Assembly: GCA_013398295.1 (NCBI GenBank)
Contig: VZSF01009846.1
Span: forward strand, 124,001-188,000
DNA length: 64,000 nt
Source of the DNA: Chionis minor
Lineage: Eukaryota > Chordata > Aves > Charadriiformes > Chionididae
Reading direction: 5' to 3'
How positions within the stretch are numbered: position 1 is the stretch's first letter; every line of letters begins with the position of its first letter. The notes beneath the pieces are model-generated. The model made no database searches. It was given only the letters and a program-made list of their open reading frames with translations, and was not told the DNA's origin. This document shows positions 24,766-38,128 of this stretch, piece by piece. The position numbers and the translations under genes are program-made.

Positions 24766-26320
24766 CTGGGTACCGGTAAGACCTCATCAGAACTGCTACA
24801 TGCAGTGATCTGTTTGCAGGGAATATGATTCAAGTTGGCACAAGAACAGGAAAAGGATGTTAGGAATTTCAGGGAATGGAAAGCTTATTTATATTAGTGA
24901 CAAAACCAGCTTGGCTTACATAAGGATTGTAATACGACAATTAGGGAACAAGATTGCTCTTTAAATGTCAGCGGAAGTGTCATTAAAAACCAGAAAATTA
25001 AAGACAACTCTAACAAAAAAAGGAAGGTGGATTTTTAAAAGAGACCAGATATTAGAAGGTTCACTATCCTCAGAGTATAGATTCTGGTCAAACATCTAGT
25101 AACAAGAGCAAAGGCAAACCACCTAACTAAAGACAGATATTAACACTATCACACCATCTAGGAGACGTCTTTCAGTTTCATTCTACACCTATTTGTTTTT
25201 CCCTTAGGTGACACTTTGTTTTCAATACACCAAAGTGTATCAGATACTTAAGCATAAACACTCAGATATGTAGCCATAAAAGTTGGAGCAGCAAACACTC
25301 TAAATTACCATGGCCTTAGTTTCTACAGTTTATTATTCTGCTATGAAAACAATCAAATGTTATGCCACTACTCCCCAAGATGAAAAGGAAAGAATTTATT
25401 TCAATATATGATTTAGCAACTCTTGAATCTGATTACTAAACCAGAATTACAGTAACAAAAATAACAGGTATTGAATAACTTGGGGCAAGGGGGAGAAATC
25501 TGACGTTGGTCATGAATTCTAAAAAGCGTGTGGCTTGTTTTTTAAACACAGAAAATAGGAAAACGTCAGAGGACTCTACTAAGCAATCCCCAAAATATAT
25601 ATCAAAGTTTCTAGATTATTCCCTTTCAGACTAGTTTTGGGAACATACACCCATTACCAATGAGGAGTGTAACTCCAACATCTGAACTATTTTAGATCTA
25701 ATGAATCATCAGGAGTAATACGGTGTTGATAGACCAGCCAACTCTTCTCCTCTGGGAATGGCACAGTTCATAGAAAAAGCTGAACAACTCCTTAAATATC
25801 CACTGTTAAGTAAACTTTGAGAACTGAAAAATAAGGTATTGTTCAAAATGGCAAGGCTTCACAAAATGAAACCACAAGCGTAGCAGCTGTCATAATAGAA
25901 ACCCATATGAAATCTCTTTGCCATCGGTTTCTGCGAAGAAATACAAACTTCCAAGGCCAAGATTTGGATAATAACCTTGTGGACCCTCTTAGGCATTCCT
26001 GTCTCTCCAATTCCTGTGTATATTTCCCGGCTCTGTAACAAAGGTATTACCCTTTTTCTCACACTTGTGCACACAGGAGCTGGTAACACAAATAATTTCC
26101 ATAAACCAGTGACTCATTCCATTACTGGGACCATCACACGTTCTGAACTTAAAAATATCCAGCAACTCCTAAAAACCAGCTTACTTCAACTTGCTTTTGA
26201 AAGAGACAAAAAATCTTTGCAACGCAATTACTAGTAAACAACTGAAACACAGGCAGCTTTTCTACGATGTATATTTTTATTATTGGTAGGATGTCTAACC
26301 TAGGTGCTGCCAATGGAAGT

Positions 26321-26485
26321 GGCGCAAGGGACTGTGGCAGCAACTACTATAGACGAGAGAAAATATTCCCCCTTGACAGCAGAAGCCAACCCACCAGGCT
26401 GGCGGTGGCGAGGCACACAGCAAGGTCACGGTCACTTCACTGCCCGCAGAAACCAGCCGTCCCAGGCAGCAGAAAGACCAACCCG
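26321..26485. other. Small CpG-enriched patch, open on both strands
   Basis: About eight CpGs in 165 bp, with raised GC. Two plus frames (26267-26488, 26304-26525) and one minus frame (26295-26549) are open across it. None of the translations is recognisable and no splice sites bracket it well. It could be an old exon or a degraded GC-rich insertion. Confidence 0.25.
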
Positions 26486-27340
26486 TGAGACTCCCATTTT
26501 GCAAATTAAAAACGTAGAACAGTAGCACGAGGAAGAGCCTGTTCACCATTGTTTTAAATATGTTCCATATGCTCTTTCAGACTAGAGTGTTTTCATAGCC
26601 TTTAAAGAAAGAGCATGAAGACTGAAGAGAAAACCACCTTTTTTTAACCTTCAAAAAAGATTTAAAATACACCTTTCAGGGCACATGAAAATTCAGGTCC
26701 TGGCAGCTGTTACTCATGATAAATTATGAGTTATAAACCAGCATAGCTAGAGATTTTCTGGTAAAGAAGTTGCACTCAATCTGTAATTTCAGAACTCATC
26801 TGAAACGAAAAGTGTGCCAGAGGCACATGTCTGTCTGCTTTATATTGTAATTAATTAATTTACTTATTTGAATCTGTTTTGCATGGGGGGGGTAGAAATT
26901 CCTGTAACTGAGTTTATTTTTGCAATAAATACCATGTTGATTCTTAACACAATTTTACTCTCATAAGAATAACAATGCCATTGTTTCCTTATCCTCCCTA
27001 AACACTACTCTCTAAAGTGATTATAGCTAGATAACAAGCTTTAAATGATAGGAAATTCAGAGAGTTTGTAAGAGGAAACAAAAATAAGGCTATTTGAGCG
27101 TTCAGTAGAAGGCCTGCATTTAGAGACCTTTTTCTGTGTAGAAAATGAGCAATTTTACATCCTCACACAATCTCATGTTTGTGGCCACAGAGAAGGCAAC
27201 AAGCTAAATATTAGGATATGTAACATCTTTTTGTAAGTTTAATGAAAACTCCAAACACAATTACATTTTAGCCAGACTAAGTTAATTGCTACTTACCATT
27301 GTGCTTTATTCATCCAGACTGGGTTCTAAAGTGATCTTTT

Positions 27341-27360
27341 TCATCAGAAGCTTCTGATGA
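27341..27360. repeat. Perfect 20-bp palindrome
   Basis: TCATCAGAAGCTTCTGATGA equals its own reverse complement, centred on the HindIII-type AAGCTT. It has no spacer, so it would be a cruciform or a dimeric binding site rather than a transcribed hairpin with a loop. Confidence 0.95.
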
Positions 27361-27678
27361 GCACCCAGACAGAATAATACTTACACTGACATGTCTCAGC
27401 CACTTGCTTGGTACAAATGTGAGTGACTAAAAATGACATGTGCCCTGTAGCCACTGTTTCATGAATATCAGTCCTCCATGGAGAAGCATCTTCAACTGCA
27501 TATGGCTTTTACTGGAGCTAACAAATCTGTATCACTGCTTTTACTTTAGAGTTACATTACATTTGAAGTGCAATCCAGACAAGATACTTACACTAGCCAT
27601 TTGCACCCCCCTAGCTTTTTCTCGTCTTTCATGCAGTATCCATGTAACACACGAACATATCACTTTTATTTTTCCAAG

Positions 27679-27764
27679 GTTCCTGCCATAGATCATCAGA
27701 TACTCACAGCAGACAAAACCTACACAAGATGCAGAAAATACTGGATGCTCTGGAAACTGTTGAG
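27679..27764 (+). other. Small exon-like segment (candidate only)
   Basis: A pyrimidine tract ending TTTATTTTTCCAAG (27678) and a consensus donor GAG then GTGAGT (27765) bound 86 bp. Two plus frames are open; one ends in HKMQKILDALETVE, a heptad-like segment. No family is recognised, and segments of this kind occur by chance in introns. Confidence 0.14.
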
Positions 27765-28225
27765 GTGAGTTAATTGTCATTAACTATTTTTAATGACAAT
27801 TTCTTGTAAGTATGGTATATTTACATGTAGGTGTATTCATTCCTTTTCATACATTTCTTTGGGAAATACGATCTGAAATAGAATCCAAGGTATAAATTAA
27901 AATGCTCTGGGGGAGGGGACTAAGAGCTGTACTCTCTTCCATAGGCTCTGACCCCAAGACTAAAGAGCCACCCCTGCTCCCATAAAATGAATGAAGAATT
28001 CTCTGATCTTCCTAAGCTGGTTTTTGTTCTTTTCAGAGACTTTCCAATGAGAAGATTTACATTATGGCACTCTTTCCTGAAACTCTTTTTATTTTTTCTC
28101 CTTGGAAAAAAACCCAACTCAAGCCTTAGAATTTTTTTGTTTACAGAAGAGTGACCCCTGCAGTCAGTCTCTGCACAGCTCTTTATGCTGTACTTTAATC
28201 TCTTTTTCAGTGTCACAGATTTGGA

Positions 28226-28250
28226 GGGGTGGGGGTGAGGGGGGATGGGG
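28226..28250 (+). repeat. G-quadruplex-forming motif
   Basis: Four G runs of 4, 5, 6 and 4, separated by loops of 1 to 3 bases. It meets the standard G3+N1-7 definition. It lies in a purine-rich stretch continuing to about 28280. Confidence 0.85.
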
Positions 28251-28519
28251 AAGAGAGGAAACAGGAAAAAAAACAAAGAAAACGATCAACTGCTCAGAAC
28301 TCTGATATTGAGAATTTCAAATGTAGAATTTCCCTCTCCCTTTCCGTTGGTATGGGACGAAAAATGGTTCCAGATTTTGAGGAAACAAAAACCCAAAACC
28401 TTCACCAATAAAGGAACCATGCCACCCTGCCTTCCTCTGCAGGACTGAAAGAAATTTAATCCCAAAATGTTCATTCAAGAGGTGATCCATCTGAATCTGC
28501 AGAAATGGATACTGAACTT

Positions 28520-29000
28520 ACTGCAGACCACAAGTCGAATCAACAGTGGGATGATGCTGCCCTCTCTAGTGCATTAACAGGAGCGTTGTATACCAGACAC
28601 ACAGAGGTTTTTTGTTTTGGGATGTTTTTTGGTAGAAGTGAGTCATCAGCTCTACCCAATTTCAGTCATTTTACTTTATGTGTGGACAAACTGCAAAGAG
28701 TTCAAGCAAAAGCAGCAGCATGACGTAACATTCAGAGAATGCAATTTATTAAAAAAAGTTAATTTGTTTAGAGTAAGAGAGATGATCAAAGGCATATACT
28801 TCACATCTTGATATATTCAGAAGACTGTTAGAAAAGAGATCTGTACTTCATGGCCACTTTATGTGGTAAAAGACAGAAAATAGACGAACCTGCAGTAAGA
28901 GAGATTTACCGTCAGTGTCTATACAGCTGGAAATATTTCCTTTCCAGCAACACGGATTATTTGCTTCAGTAGAAAGTATGCAAGAAACAGATCTCTGCCA
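28520..29000 (+). mobile_element. Ancient CR1-type LINE remnant (ORF2 C-terminal third)
   Basis: The stretch starts with CAGACCACAAGTCGAATCAA and GTGGGATGATGCTGCC (CR1 ORF2 block around [11 protein letters not shown]). It continues with GTGCATTAACAGGAGCGTTG and TATACCAGACACACAGAGG ([15 protein letters not shown]), then GAGTTCAAGCAAAAGCAGCA (the VQRRATK block) and AACCTGCAGTAAGAGAGATT (FKLEEGRFR). Words are in correct order over almost 500 bp, with indels. An open frame of 72 codons begins at 28505, but the element is far from coding. Confidence 0.7.
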
Positions 29001-29440
29001 CTGAGAAACTGTAAAGATGCATCTTTGCGTGAATTTGCTTTTGCTTTCCAACCTGTCACGTACACTGTAAGCTCAAAGGGACAAACGCAGGTAGCGAGAG
29101 CAGAGACGCCTTCCTACTTGTCACCTTCTCTACTTACATTGAGAGCACCCTGGGAACGTAAGGTCCTACAGCCAGCTTCCACCATGACTGCGACAGTTAG
29201 CACAGGTATTTTTACATCCCGCTCAAAGACTCAACTCCCTGTTGCCTGTAAGATCCTTCCATCACTTCAGGCCAGACCACTACACTTTGCGTGCCAAATG
29301 CCTGTAGCCATCTGTACCGGCATCTAGAGAAACAATCATTGCAGTAATGCAGAAGAAATGCAAACCCAGCAATACTGAGCAGGACCTCATTTTTTCCATG
29401 CCCTTAAGCTCTTTCATCTAAGCAGGCAATACAACAAGCC
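29001..29440. other. Noncoding spacer between two CR1 remnants
   Basis: Moderately GC-richer around 29060-29320, with a 100-codon plus frame that is not recognisable. It may include an unaligned part of the preceding ancient CR1. Confidence 0.4.
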
Positions 29441-29545
29441 TTCACAGAGTGACAGAGTGGGTGCAGATGGAAGGGACCTCTGGAGATCGTACAGCCCACG
29501 CTCCCCGCTCAAAGCTTCTCCCTGCCGCCTGCTGAAAATGGATTG
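29441..29545 (-). mobile_element. CR1 3' end fragment
   Basis: On the minus strand it ends GATCTCCAGAGGTCCCTTCC, then CACTCTGTCACTCTGTGAA. That is the CR1 3' terminus (GGTCCCTTCCAACC followed by repeats of TTCTGTGA). Sequence further inside (TTGAACACTTGGCTCAATCC, about 29545) may belong to it. Diverged, but clearly CR1. Confidence 0.75.
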
Positions 29546-32470
29546 AGCCAAGTGTTCAACAAGCTTGGTCACTCCTAGCCTGTTTCCAGTGAAGATCTGG
29601 ATCTGCCATCAAGGAGCAGCAAATCAAAGTTTGCTGAATAAATGAATGATTTTGGTAATAAATTAGAAATTATTTGTTAATGTGCCCTACGAAGAATTAA
29701 GAGTCATTATGAAAAATTTCTTCCTTGTCCCCAAATTAATATAAATTTTCATATATACCATAATTTCAGGCTACATTTGGTTAAATGAATAACCAGTAGC
29801 TAAAAGAAAAAAAAAAAGTACTGTCATGACTACATAGCAAAAGAAATAAACTAAACAATACATTCCTTTTATATTCCAACAAAATGCAGTAAAAAGCAGC
29901 ACAAGAAACAGTCCTCTTCACAAACTCTTTTTCACCATCAATATCAATTCAAAACCCTAATAACCATGTAAGCTTATGCAATGCATTTTGCAAATACGGA
30001 AAGGTGCAATGCAATGATCACAAAATGGGTGTTTACTAGGTATTTGTTCAAGATCATGTTTTCCATATATTGTACACAAGCCACAGAAGGTACTATAAGG
30101 AAAAAAAATCCTACAGACTTTTCTAATTGTAACTATGTGAGTGTAGAAAAACTTCCTCACACTTTCAATACTTCTTTTCCAGAAAGTGTTGTGTCTTTCT
30201 GATATACAACATCTTGTCCTAAACCAAGGAGTCTCTGTTGCTGGAGAAAAGAAAATAATCTCAATTTTGAAAGACTTTTGAAAGGAATAATAAAGAGAGT
30301 CTAAACTTTATGTTCTCTTAATCTACTCGGGACAAAGGTATTGCAGGCACAATGGACTACATCACTTAGAATTTAAGAGACCAGAGACTTGGTGTACAGC
30401 TTGGATTTCTATAAAAATCACCATACAAATTTTATAGTGGCCAAGCTGCCTTTTCATTTACTCAGCTTCTATTTTTTGCTCTCCTGTAATACTCTGCTAC
30501 CTAGGGAGGTCCCCTTATATTTTCCGCTCTCTTCTATAATGTATGCTTCTAGGTCCCATTATCTAGATGTTATCATTGTAAGATTTTTAGTCTAAATTAC
30601 CATCCAATTTACCCATTGTTTTGTAAGTGATTTAAACACCCAAACTGTGGCTCTAGATTTGTAAGAGCTGTATGGTCACACCAATACGAACACTGCAGTC
30701 AGGAATCCCTACAAGCTTCACTAGGTATATTAGAGATCCTGTTTTTTTGTCTGACAGTATAAACATGTATTGAATTTGCTCAGACAACCTGTATTCTGGG
30801 TATCTCTGCAAGCAAAACATAACTGCAAAATTATGATCAGTAATGTCATACAATTCAAGTCTAAGCACTGGTCTAAAATACCAAATAAAAAAGGCAGGGC
30901 AGCTGAAAATGCCAATGTAAAGATTATAAAAGTATTGCTAATTTTGTTCTATTCGATACATTATCTAGAATTTATTTGGGTTTTCAGTTCTCAAGGGAGA
31001 GACTGTCACTATTTTTTAAATTCAGTCTTTTTCTAAAACAACATAACAAATGGTGTAGTCAAAACAAATATAGTGAAAAAGAAGAGTAAAGAGGACAAGA
31101 ACGAAGATTAAATTATCTTAAAATGCACAGAGAGCATTTTAGAGGAAGATCTTGCTTCAGCTATAAACTTTTTGTTATTTATCGTTCTATAAAAGTCATG
31201 AAAATGAATGATGCAATAGTTATGAAATAAACAAATGAAAGGCGACTGTATTTATAGGTAGGTATCTATTAAGAAATGTTTTAATAATCAGGCAATATTT
31301 TATCACCATCAGCTTCATATCTATTCTAGACATATTTAAAATGCAAACTCCACAACTACCACATTAAAATCCCACATCTCACAAATCACAATGCAAGCTA
31401 AACTCTCTTCTCTAAGTCAATTTATAAAACCTGAGACCCTACTTAGTGCTCACCATTTCTGTGTCAGAAAAAAAAAACAAAGCAAAAGATGTCCCAATTA
31501 GATTTTTTTTTAAATGCTGTCACTCTAAAAATAAAAAATAAACCCCTGCACCTTGCAAGGATTGCAACTTAAAATTAGGAGCCTTGTGCTTTTTAAAAAT
31601 AAACTAGAATAAATGTTAGAAGTAGTAAAATAAGAATGTAAATATTTCTGAAGCTTTTTGTGAAGCTGTTTAGAAGTGCATAAATTTAGTCACTAGCTAC
31701 AAAGCATGAAATCTCAGCAGATTGCATTGTCCTCAACAAACAAGAGCTGCTCTCTCTGAACTGCATATTTGCTCAAATTACAGTAAAACTTAGAGAAGTA
31801 TCCAATAAGTTCTTCCAGAAAGTTCTTTCTTTGTGACGTATACAAGGTTCAAATGAGTAACAGTTAAAGGGCAGGATGCTTGCTGGGGTTTGCACTGAGA
31901 ACAAAGAATATTCAACTAATTTTCTTATTTCCCTTTCACCTCAGGGTTTGGTGGTTCTAGAAATGATGTTCATTGTTAGCTTGCAGATTTAATTTACAGG
32001 TGAATTTTGAGAAAGGTGTAAACAAAAAACCATATTAAAAAGGATTGTTTCCAAAAAGACAGAGCAGTACTTAAAACTGTGAATATATATTTTTATAGAA
32101 GGAAGAGAGAGAGAAGGCGGTTTGATTTTCAGAAGTTCAGAGTAACCAATTAGTGCCATCTACACAAATAAAATTATTATAGTAGACGTGTTCAGATATT
32201 AAGTAACATAGAATGACCAGAGTGACATACATCTACATACACAACACTGAACTCAAGAGGAATGGAACACTCTAACTAAAATTTAACATACAAGTTAAAA
32301 CGAACTCCCAAAGTATTAGTAATTTGTTAAAAATTGCCTTAGATCTACTGACCTTTGAAATAAATAAATCAGTTTCCTGTAAGATTATATACCATACATA
32401 CAAGCTACCTATACCTCACATCTCCACATACTCTGCATCACTTCTTCCAAACCTAGTTTTCACAAGAACA
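29546..32470. other. AT-rich noncoding DNA
   Basis: No repeat family, exon or RNA gene is supported. Numerous short A/T runs. Confidence 0.5.
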
Positions 32471-32491
32471 TTTTTTTTTTTTTTTTTNTTT
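32471..32491. repeat. Poly-T run with an ambiguous base
   Basis: A T run of about 20 containing the window's only N, at 32488. The N marks an unresolved base or length in the homopolymer. The 81-codon open frame crossing it (32324-32569) is therefore unreliable. Confidence 0.95.
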
Positions 32492-33772
32492 GGCAACGCT
32501 GCCAAAAAGAACAACAATATTCGGGCTAAAATATTCCATGTAGCTGTCTGCCTCGGGCTGTGCTTTTAAACTTAATTTTTGGCAAAAATTATTTAGCTTT
32601 TATGAAGAATTCTCAAGGAACATCCCGATTTCTTTGTCACAAGACTGTTACTTCTCTTTCTGCTACCTTTTGCCTCACTCACTATACAGCTTCTGTGACA
32701 AAAGAGAGAAATGCTATGAAAAATCAGCACATTGTCCCGTAGTCAAAGAATGTAAGATGATGATGATAGTTATAAGCAGACACATCCTCTAATTTCTGTA
32801 CTTGAAACTGTAGCCTTAAGCTCAATAATGCTACATGAGTAATTAATTCAGGATCATTTATTAAGCATGCATCGATTCCAGAGACTGTTCCCCCATCAAT
32901 CCACAATTAGATATTCATTGAAATGACAGCTGAATCTTCATTCAAATGAGTACACTGACTCAAGGTTGAGCATCTACAGTGAAAAAACTGAAGTTGCTGT
33001 TACCTATAGCAGTTTCTCATGTATGTCCATCTTGCATGTGGCATTTTACTTTCGCCTTTGTCTTGCTGACATTTATAAAAGATCAAATTAGCATGGTGAA
33101 AAAGTAGCTCGAGTTTCGTAAGTTATTTTGCCCCAGCGTAACGTCTGGTTCCTACTGGTTTGCCAATAATGATGAATCTGGATTATAAAGACTAACTTTT
33201 ACTTCCTCTGTTTTTTTTATTGGGGTGAGGGGAAGGGAGTAAAGAAATCCAATACTATGAAACAGAAGTCTGTTCTTCTGAACCAAAAACTGACAGTAGC
33301 AAGGAAGCCTACACATCATGGATCAGGGATGTATTTGCTAACATGTTATAATAAACAAAGCTGTAACAAATGTCACAGATGAGACCACAAAATACAGGTC
33401 AAATTTGCTTACATTCATTCATTTAAAACAAGTCTCTTTCACCTTTAGGCCAGTCATATCTTTTGTTGATAAGCAGTCTATTGTCCTTCAACCTAGACTG
33501 TTTTGAATGTAAAGGTACATACCTAGAGATGCAATTAACAGTAAAAAGTTGTTGGTGCTCTCCAAAAGATAACTTTTCAGTATTTTTGTATTCAGAATTT
33601 AAAAAAGGAAATAAAATTAATTGATAGCCATTAAAAAAAAGTTTCTCTTCTTCCAATGTCACATACAGGCAATGCATAAAGGTACTTGTCTTACTCACTA
33701 GTAACACTGAGACAACTTTTAAAATCTGGAAGCAGTTTTTGAAGTCTTGAAGGTTAAAGCAAACATTACAGG

Positions 33773-33815
33773 TAGGTTGGGGGGTTTTTTTGGGGTTTTT
33801 TTTTTGTTTTTTTTA
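33773..33815. repeat. G/T-rich low-complexity tract
   Basis: G6T7G4T10GT8-type sequence. On the minus strand it is poly-A interrupted by CCCC. Confidence 0.85.
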
Positions 33816-36800
33816 AGGAATACTTCAACAAAAGACAATAGCAAAATAAAGACAAAAATAAGCCTGGAGTGGTACTTCTAGCTTCCGTAAATCATGGGTA
33901 AGAAGACATGAGGTTCTAATTGCTGCATGAAAAAACATAGCACATCAGTTTAATTTGACTCAGGATTACTCAGGCCTCAAGTAACTAACACATGAACTTT
34001 CAAATTAGAGAATTAAAATAAAACCTTAAAAAGTGGGTACTTCCTTCCAATCAAACTAGGGAGCTCTTTTCAGCTACAGCAAGCAATGAACTCAATTAAA
34101 GTAAGAGGCTGCATCTGATTTGGTGACAGAAAGATGAAATTACATCACTGCTAGCAGCAGCAACTGAACGGCAGACAGTAATCATGACACGAACTCTACA
34201 GAACATTGCAAGATCAGCAAGTAACACATAACTAAATTAATTTCAATAATTTAGTGAGCAACTTGGAAGCTAGTCTTTTTTTTCCATCCACATTTACACG
34301 GAGGATGTTGATATAGGAATGTTTAACAGCATCTACAAGTACCAAGTGTTTAAATATCTAAAGTACTAATGAATACTTGAGCCATATGGTCAGCCCAGAA
34401 TGCATACACAAAGTATACCTACAATAATTATCTAAAAATGAATACATTGCTGCTAGACTGATTCTTATTAACTCTTTTGTATAAGTGGAGTCTTCTTTTA
34501 TCTGCATATTAGATCTACAGTAAATTAAATTTAGATTAATTCAAGAATATACAATTTATAATCTATTTGTATGTCTCCTAACTTTAAATGCTGTATTTCA
34601 GAAATTTCACCAAAATATATTTTTCTTTACCAAATATTTATGTGAAGAATATACTAGATATCAACTACAAGGATGATTGTAAAATAAGACCAAAGACATT
34701 ATCGATGCTGGGACCTGCCAAATGAGGAAAAAAATAGAAGTACACACCGTACTGATTTTTTTGGCAGATTTTGTGAACATAGTTTTGATGGTCAGTACTT
34801 TAAATGCTATGCTCTACTACCTGTGTAGGTCTAGAAAGAAACATAAGTTAATCCTCCCTAGCTACACAAAGAACGATAGCACTTAGGTTTTCTGACCACT
34901 CCTTCACCTCACAGGAAACCACAATTGGTCTACTCTTCTGAGTTACTAGAGTATAAATTTCTCACAACAGTAACTCTAGGAAGTTAGTTGTGTTCTATAA
35001 CCCCAAGATGTCAGAAGTATTAAAATATCTCTCATATTTCTTAGATGTCCAAAACAGTCCCCTGAATTTTGCAAGCCACCATTGAGTTGGGTTCTTCCAA
35101 AGAGTATGGGGTTTGATTTGAAGCAAATCTTCTCACAGTTCTGCTGCATTATCCTCCTACTCATGCGATAGCCTTATCCTCTATACACCCACCTCTTTAC
35201 TCCTGAGCTCTCTTACTTTAATTTCCTTTTTCTCCATTACTCACAATTCTCCTGGGTTTCATTTCATGATCCAGGTGTAACTTACCAGGATTCAAGATGC
35301 TACTGCATTAAAAAGGGATATACACTCACTTCTGGTTTTCATTGCAAACAGTGGTAGCTACCAAATCGGATGAACTAAGCTCCTGTTGGTTAAGCATATC
35401 TAAAGAATAAAAAATAATCTCCTTCAATCACATAACAACAAAAAAGAAAACCACCTCTTAAAAATAATGTAAGAGATCCTTGGGCAATTAGGCCCAATGT
35501 AATTACTGGGTTTTCAGGTGGAAAAAAACCATAAAGTGACAGAAACAGACATAGATGTCAAGTTTCACAGCTTAAAAAAAATCCCAAATCCCAAATAAAC
35601 AAACAAAAAAATCCAAAAGAATCCCATATTTACAACTTTGTGCATCAACTTTGAGTGTTTCTGAAATATTACAACAAAGGTTCTCTATACCTATAAAAGA
35701 CAGAGACAACTCATTTATAATATGGCTTCAAGAAACTTCTTTTTATATCCCTTTTTTCTTACAACCCAGGGGCAACTTCTGTAATGCAGGACCACACTAC
35801 TATTACTTAAATATCTACAGCGCTTTGAAACCTAGATATACAAGGCTTAGGTACACCACTTCGAGAGGGTTATTAAGGTGCAGCATCTGCAAAAGTTTAT
35901 AAAAATAAATATTTTCAGCCTGAATTAAATTATAGTTCTGCATTTTTTCTATTAAGTGAAATTTCAGGTTGAGTAGATTTCCAAATTAATCTATTAACAT
36001 TCAATTCCAGTGGCTAAAAGAAACTTGTCTGAAGATATGGTTGGCCAGGCTCACTCCTTGCTACACTTGGGAGTATTTTCATAAAAGCAGGGTTACCAGT
36101 GGAGATTAAATTGAGCTTGAATGCCCCAGAAGTTTGTTTGGCATCACTGTAATGCCTCCCCTATTGTGCTCTGGGTCCTATCTCCCATGAGAAAATGTAC
36201 AAGTTCTCTTATCTTTTCCCTCTTTGGGTTGCATTTCATAATTGCTAATGCAGCACTGAGGCATCGCAGCCTGCCCTGACTGAGTAGAAGAATTCTCAAT
36301 ACACAGGTGCAGCTATTTAAAGACCCTCTGATGCCACAAGAAAACAGTGTTATTTGCCTGAGGGAAGGGAGCAACATACATAGGCTGTATTTATATACGT
36401 AGCTTGGAGTAATATACACACACATTTTTTAGTAGTTCTTTCGCAGAACTGTCTTGGTTTTAAACACTCCCTCTATGCCCCCAAGCTCCATGAAGACCTT
36501 GGTCTCACCATATGCCATTTGCACCTCTCTGATGGTATGAAGATGAAAATACATCTTTTTAAATATCTTTAGGTACTAAAAATACAAAACCCTGCATCAC
36601 TTTTTTACAATACAGAGAATTCAAAGAAATCGATTAGGTTTGTGTGTAAGTTTATCAAGAGATTATTCATTTCTTCTCTTTGATCATGAGCTGCTACTAA
36701 TACTATCATGTTAAATCAGAGCACTCTTCCTCCATAAAAAAAGTAGGGAATCATAACAAAAACATCAATTACCTCAAGTGAAGAAATTACAATAAGGTTG

Positions 36801-38070
36801 AGCAGAGACAGACAGAGAGGTATTTTCACGCCCCTGAGAAGTCCTACTCCTTTTCCCCTTAAATAATATTCAGTCCTAAGAAAATCTGAGTCTTCTTACT
36901 TAACACAACTCTTCTCCCACCAATTTCTGTTGAATAATCACTGAAATGGCTGGTTTATAGATCTATGTTCTCCAAAGCAAAGAAAGTGTTCTTCACTGGT
37001 GCTTAACATCACACATTGCCAACGGTGTCAGAACCACTACACACTAAGATAGAAATGGGAGAAAAACACTCGCAGCCATCTAAAACCGGCAACCTTTCAC
37101 TCCATCCTTACGCACGGCAGAGCAAAAAACATACCGTATCACATACGCCTGACCTCCACCTTGAATTATTTAAATCATTGTGGCGAAAAACAAACGTGAG
37201 CACATTAACAAAAATCCAGTTCACATAAAATTGAGCCTAGAAAGCCTAAATGACAGGAAGGTCACCACCCACCGCTCTGGTGTAGGTTTTGCCGTGGTCT
37301 GAGCACAGCATCTCCCAGGACCCAGCACGGGCTGCTGGAGGAGTCATTTCCCTCCCCGCCGCTCACTGCTCTGTCACCACAACAGCTACACTCCTCTGCA
37401 CCAGAGAAACTGACAAACAGTAAAAGGCACTGAAACGAAGACTTTCACATGACTTTGACAAAAGACAGCAGCGATTGCTCCTGGAAGAAGAACAATGGAT
37501 CTTAACCACATTCAGAACAGAAGGCTCAACCCTTCAATTTAGCTTTTCCCTCAAGTGTCTCACACTTTCAACTATGAACTAATCAAGCTAAAAAGGCAGA
37601 GGGAGAGAGATTGTCATTTCTATTTTTAAATACAAAAGAGACAGGTACTATCAAGATGAAGGCTAGCAAGATTGACATGGGTAGAATTTATGTCTAACAA
37701 TGACATTGGTTAAGGAAAGCACACACCACCACAGACCGTTTCCAGCAGATTTGCAGAGTATGTTTCTGTGCAAGAAAAATGGGCTTGAATACTATATTTC
37801 ATTAAGATGTTCTGTAATCTCGTGGCTGGCCTGTCAGAGGAGTATCACTGGATTTTTTTGTAGTGTCTTTGAAATTCTTCTTCATCATAAAGAGGAGAAC
37901 TTAGTATTATCACAAAAACTTTCATAAAATCCTCTGCCTCTTTCTCACAGCATGCAGCAAGCATCAAGCAGAATTCAATGTAGTTCTGAGTCCCTACATT
38001 AATTTTTAGAATCCAAAGATGAAGTATCACCAGGGTTCCCAATTACTTGCCTAATACATTTTTGAAAATT

Positions 38071-38128
38071 AGGCCTAGACAGTGTTATAAAGGCCTTATA
38101 AAAAGGCCTAGACAAGCTTATAAATAAG
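38071..38128. repeat. Short tandem duplication, 33-bp period
   Basis: AGGCCTAGACA occurs at 38071 and again at 38104. Each is followed by a TTATAA-containing segment, with a third partial AGGCCT at 38091. A simple local duplication. Confidence 0.8.

Larger units (their letters stand above)
24766..28225. other. AT-rich noncoding DNA with a small GC-rich patch
   Basis: No gene is supported. Separately listed inside it are the CpG-enriched patch at 26321-26485, the palindrome at 27341-27360 and a weak exon candidate at 27679-27764. A G7 run lies near 26886. Confidence 0.5.
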
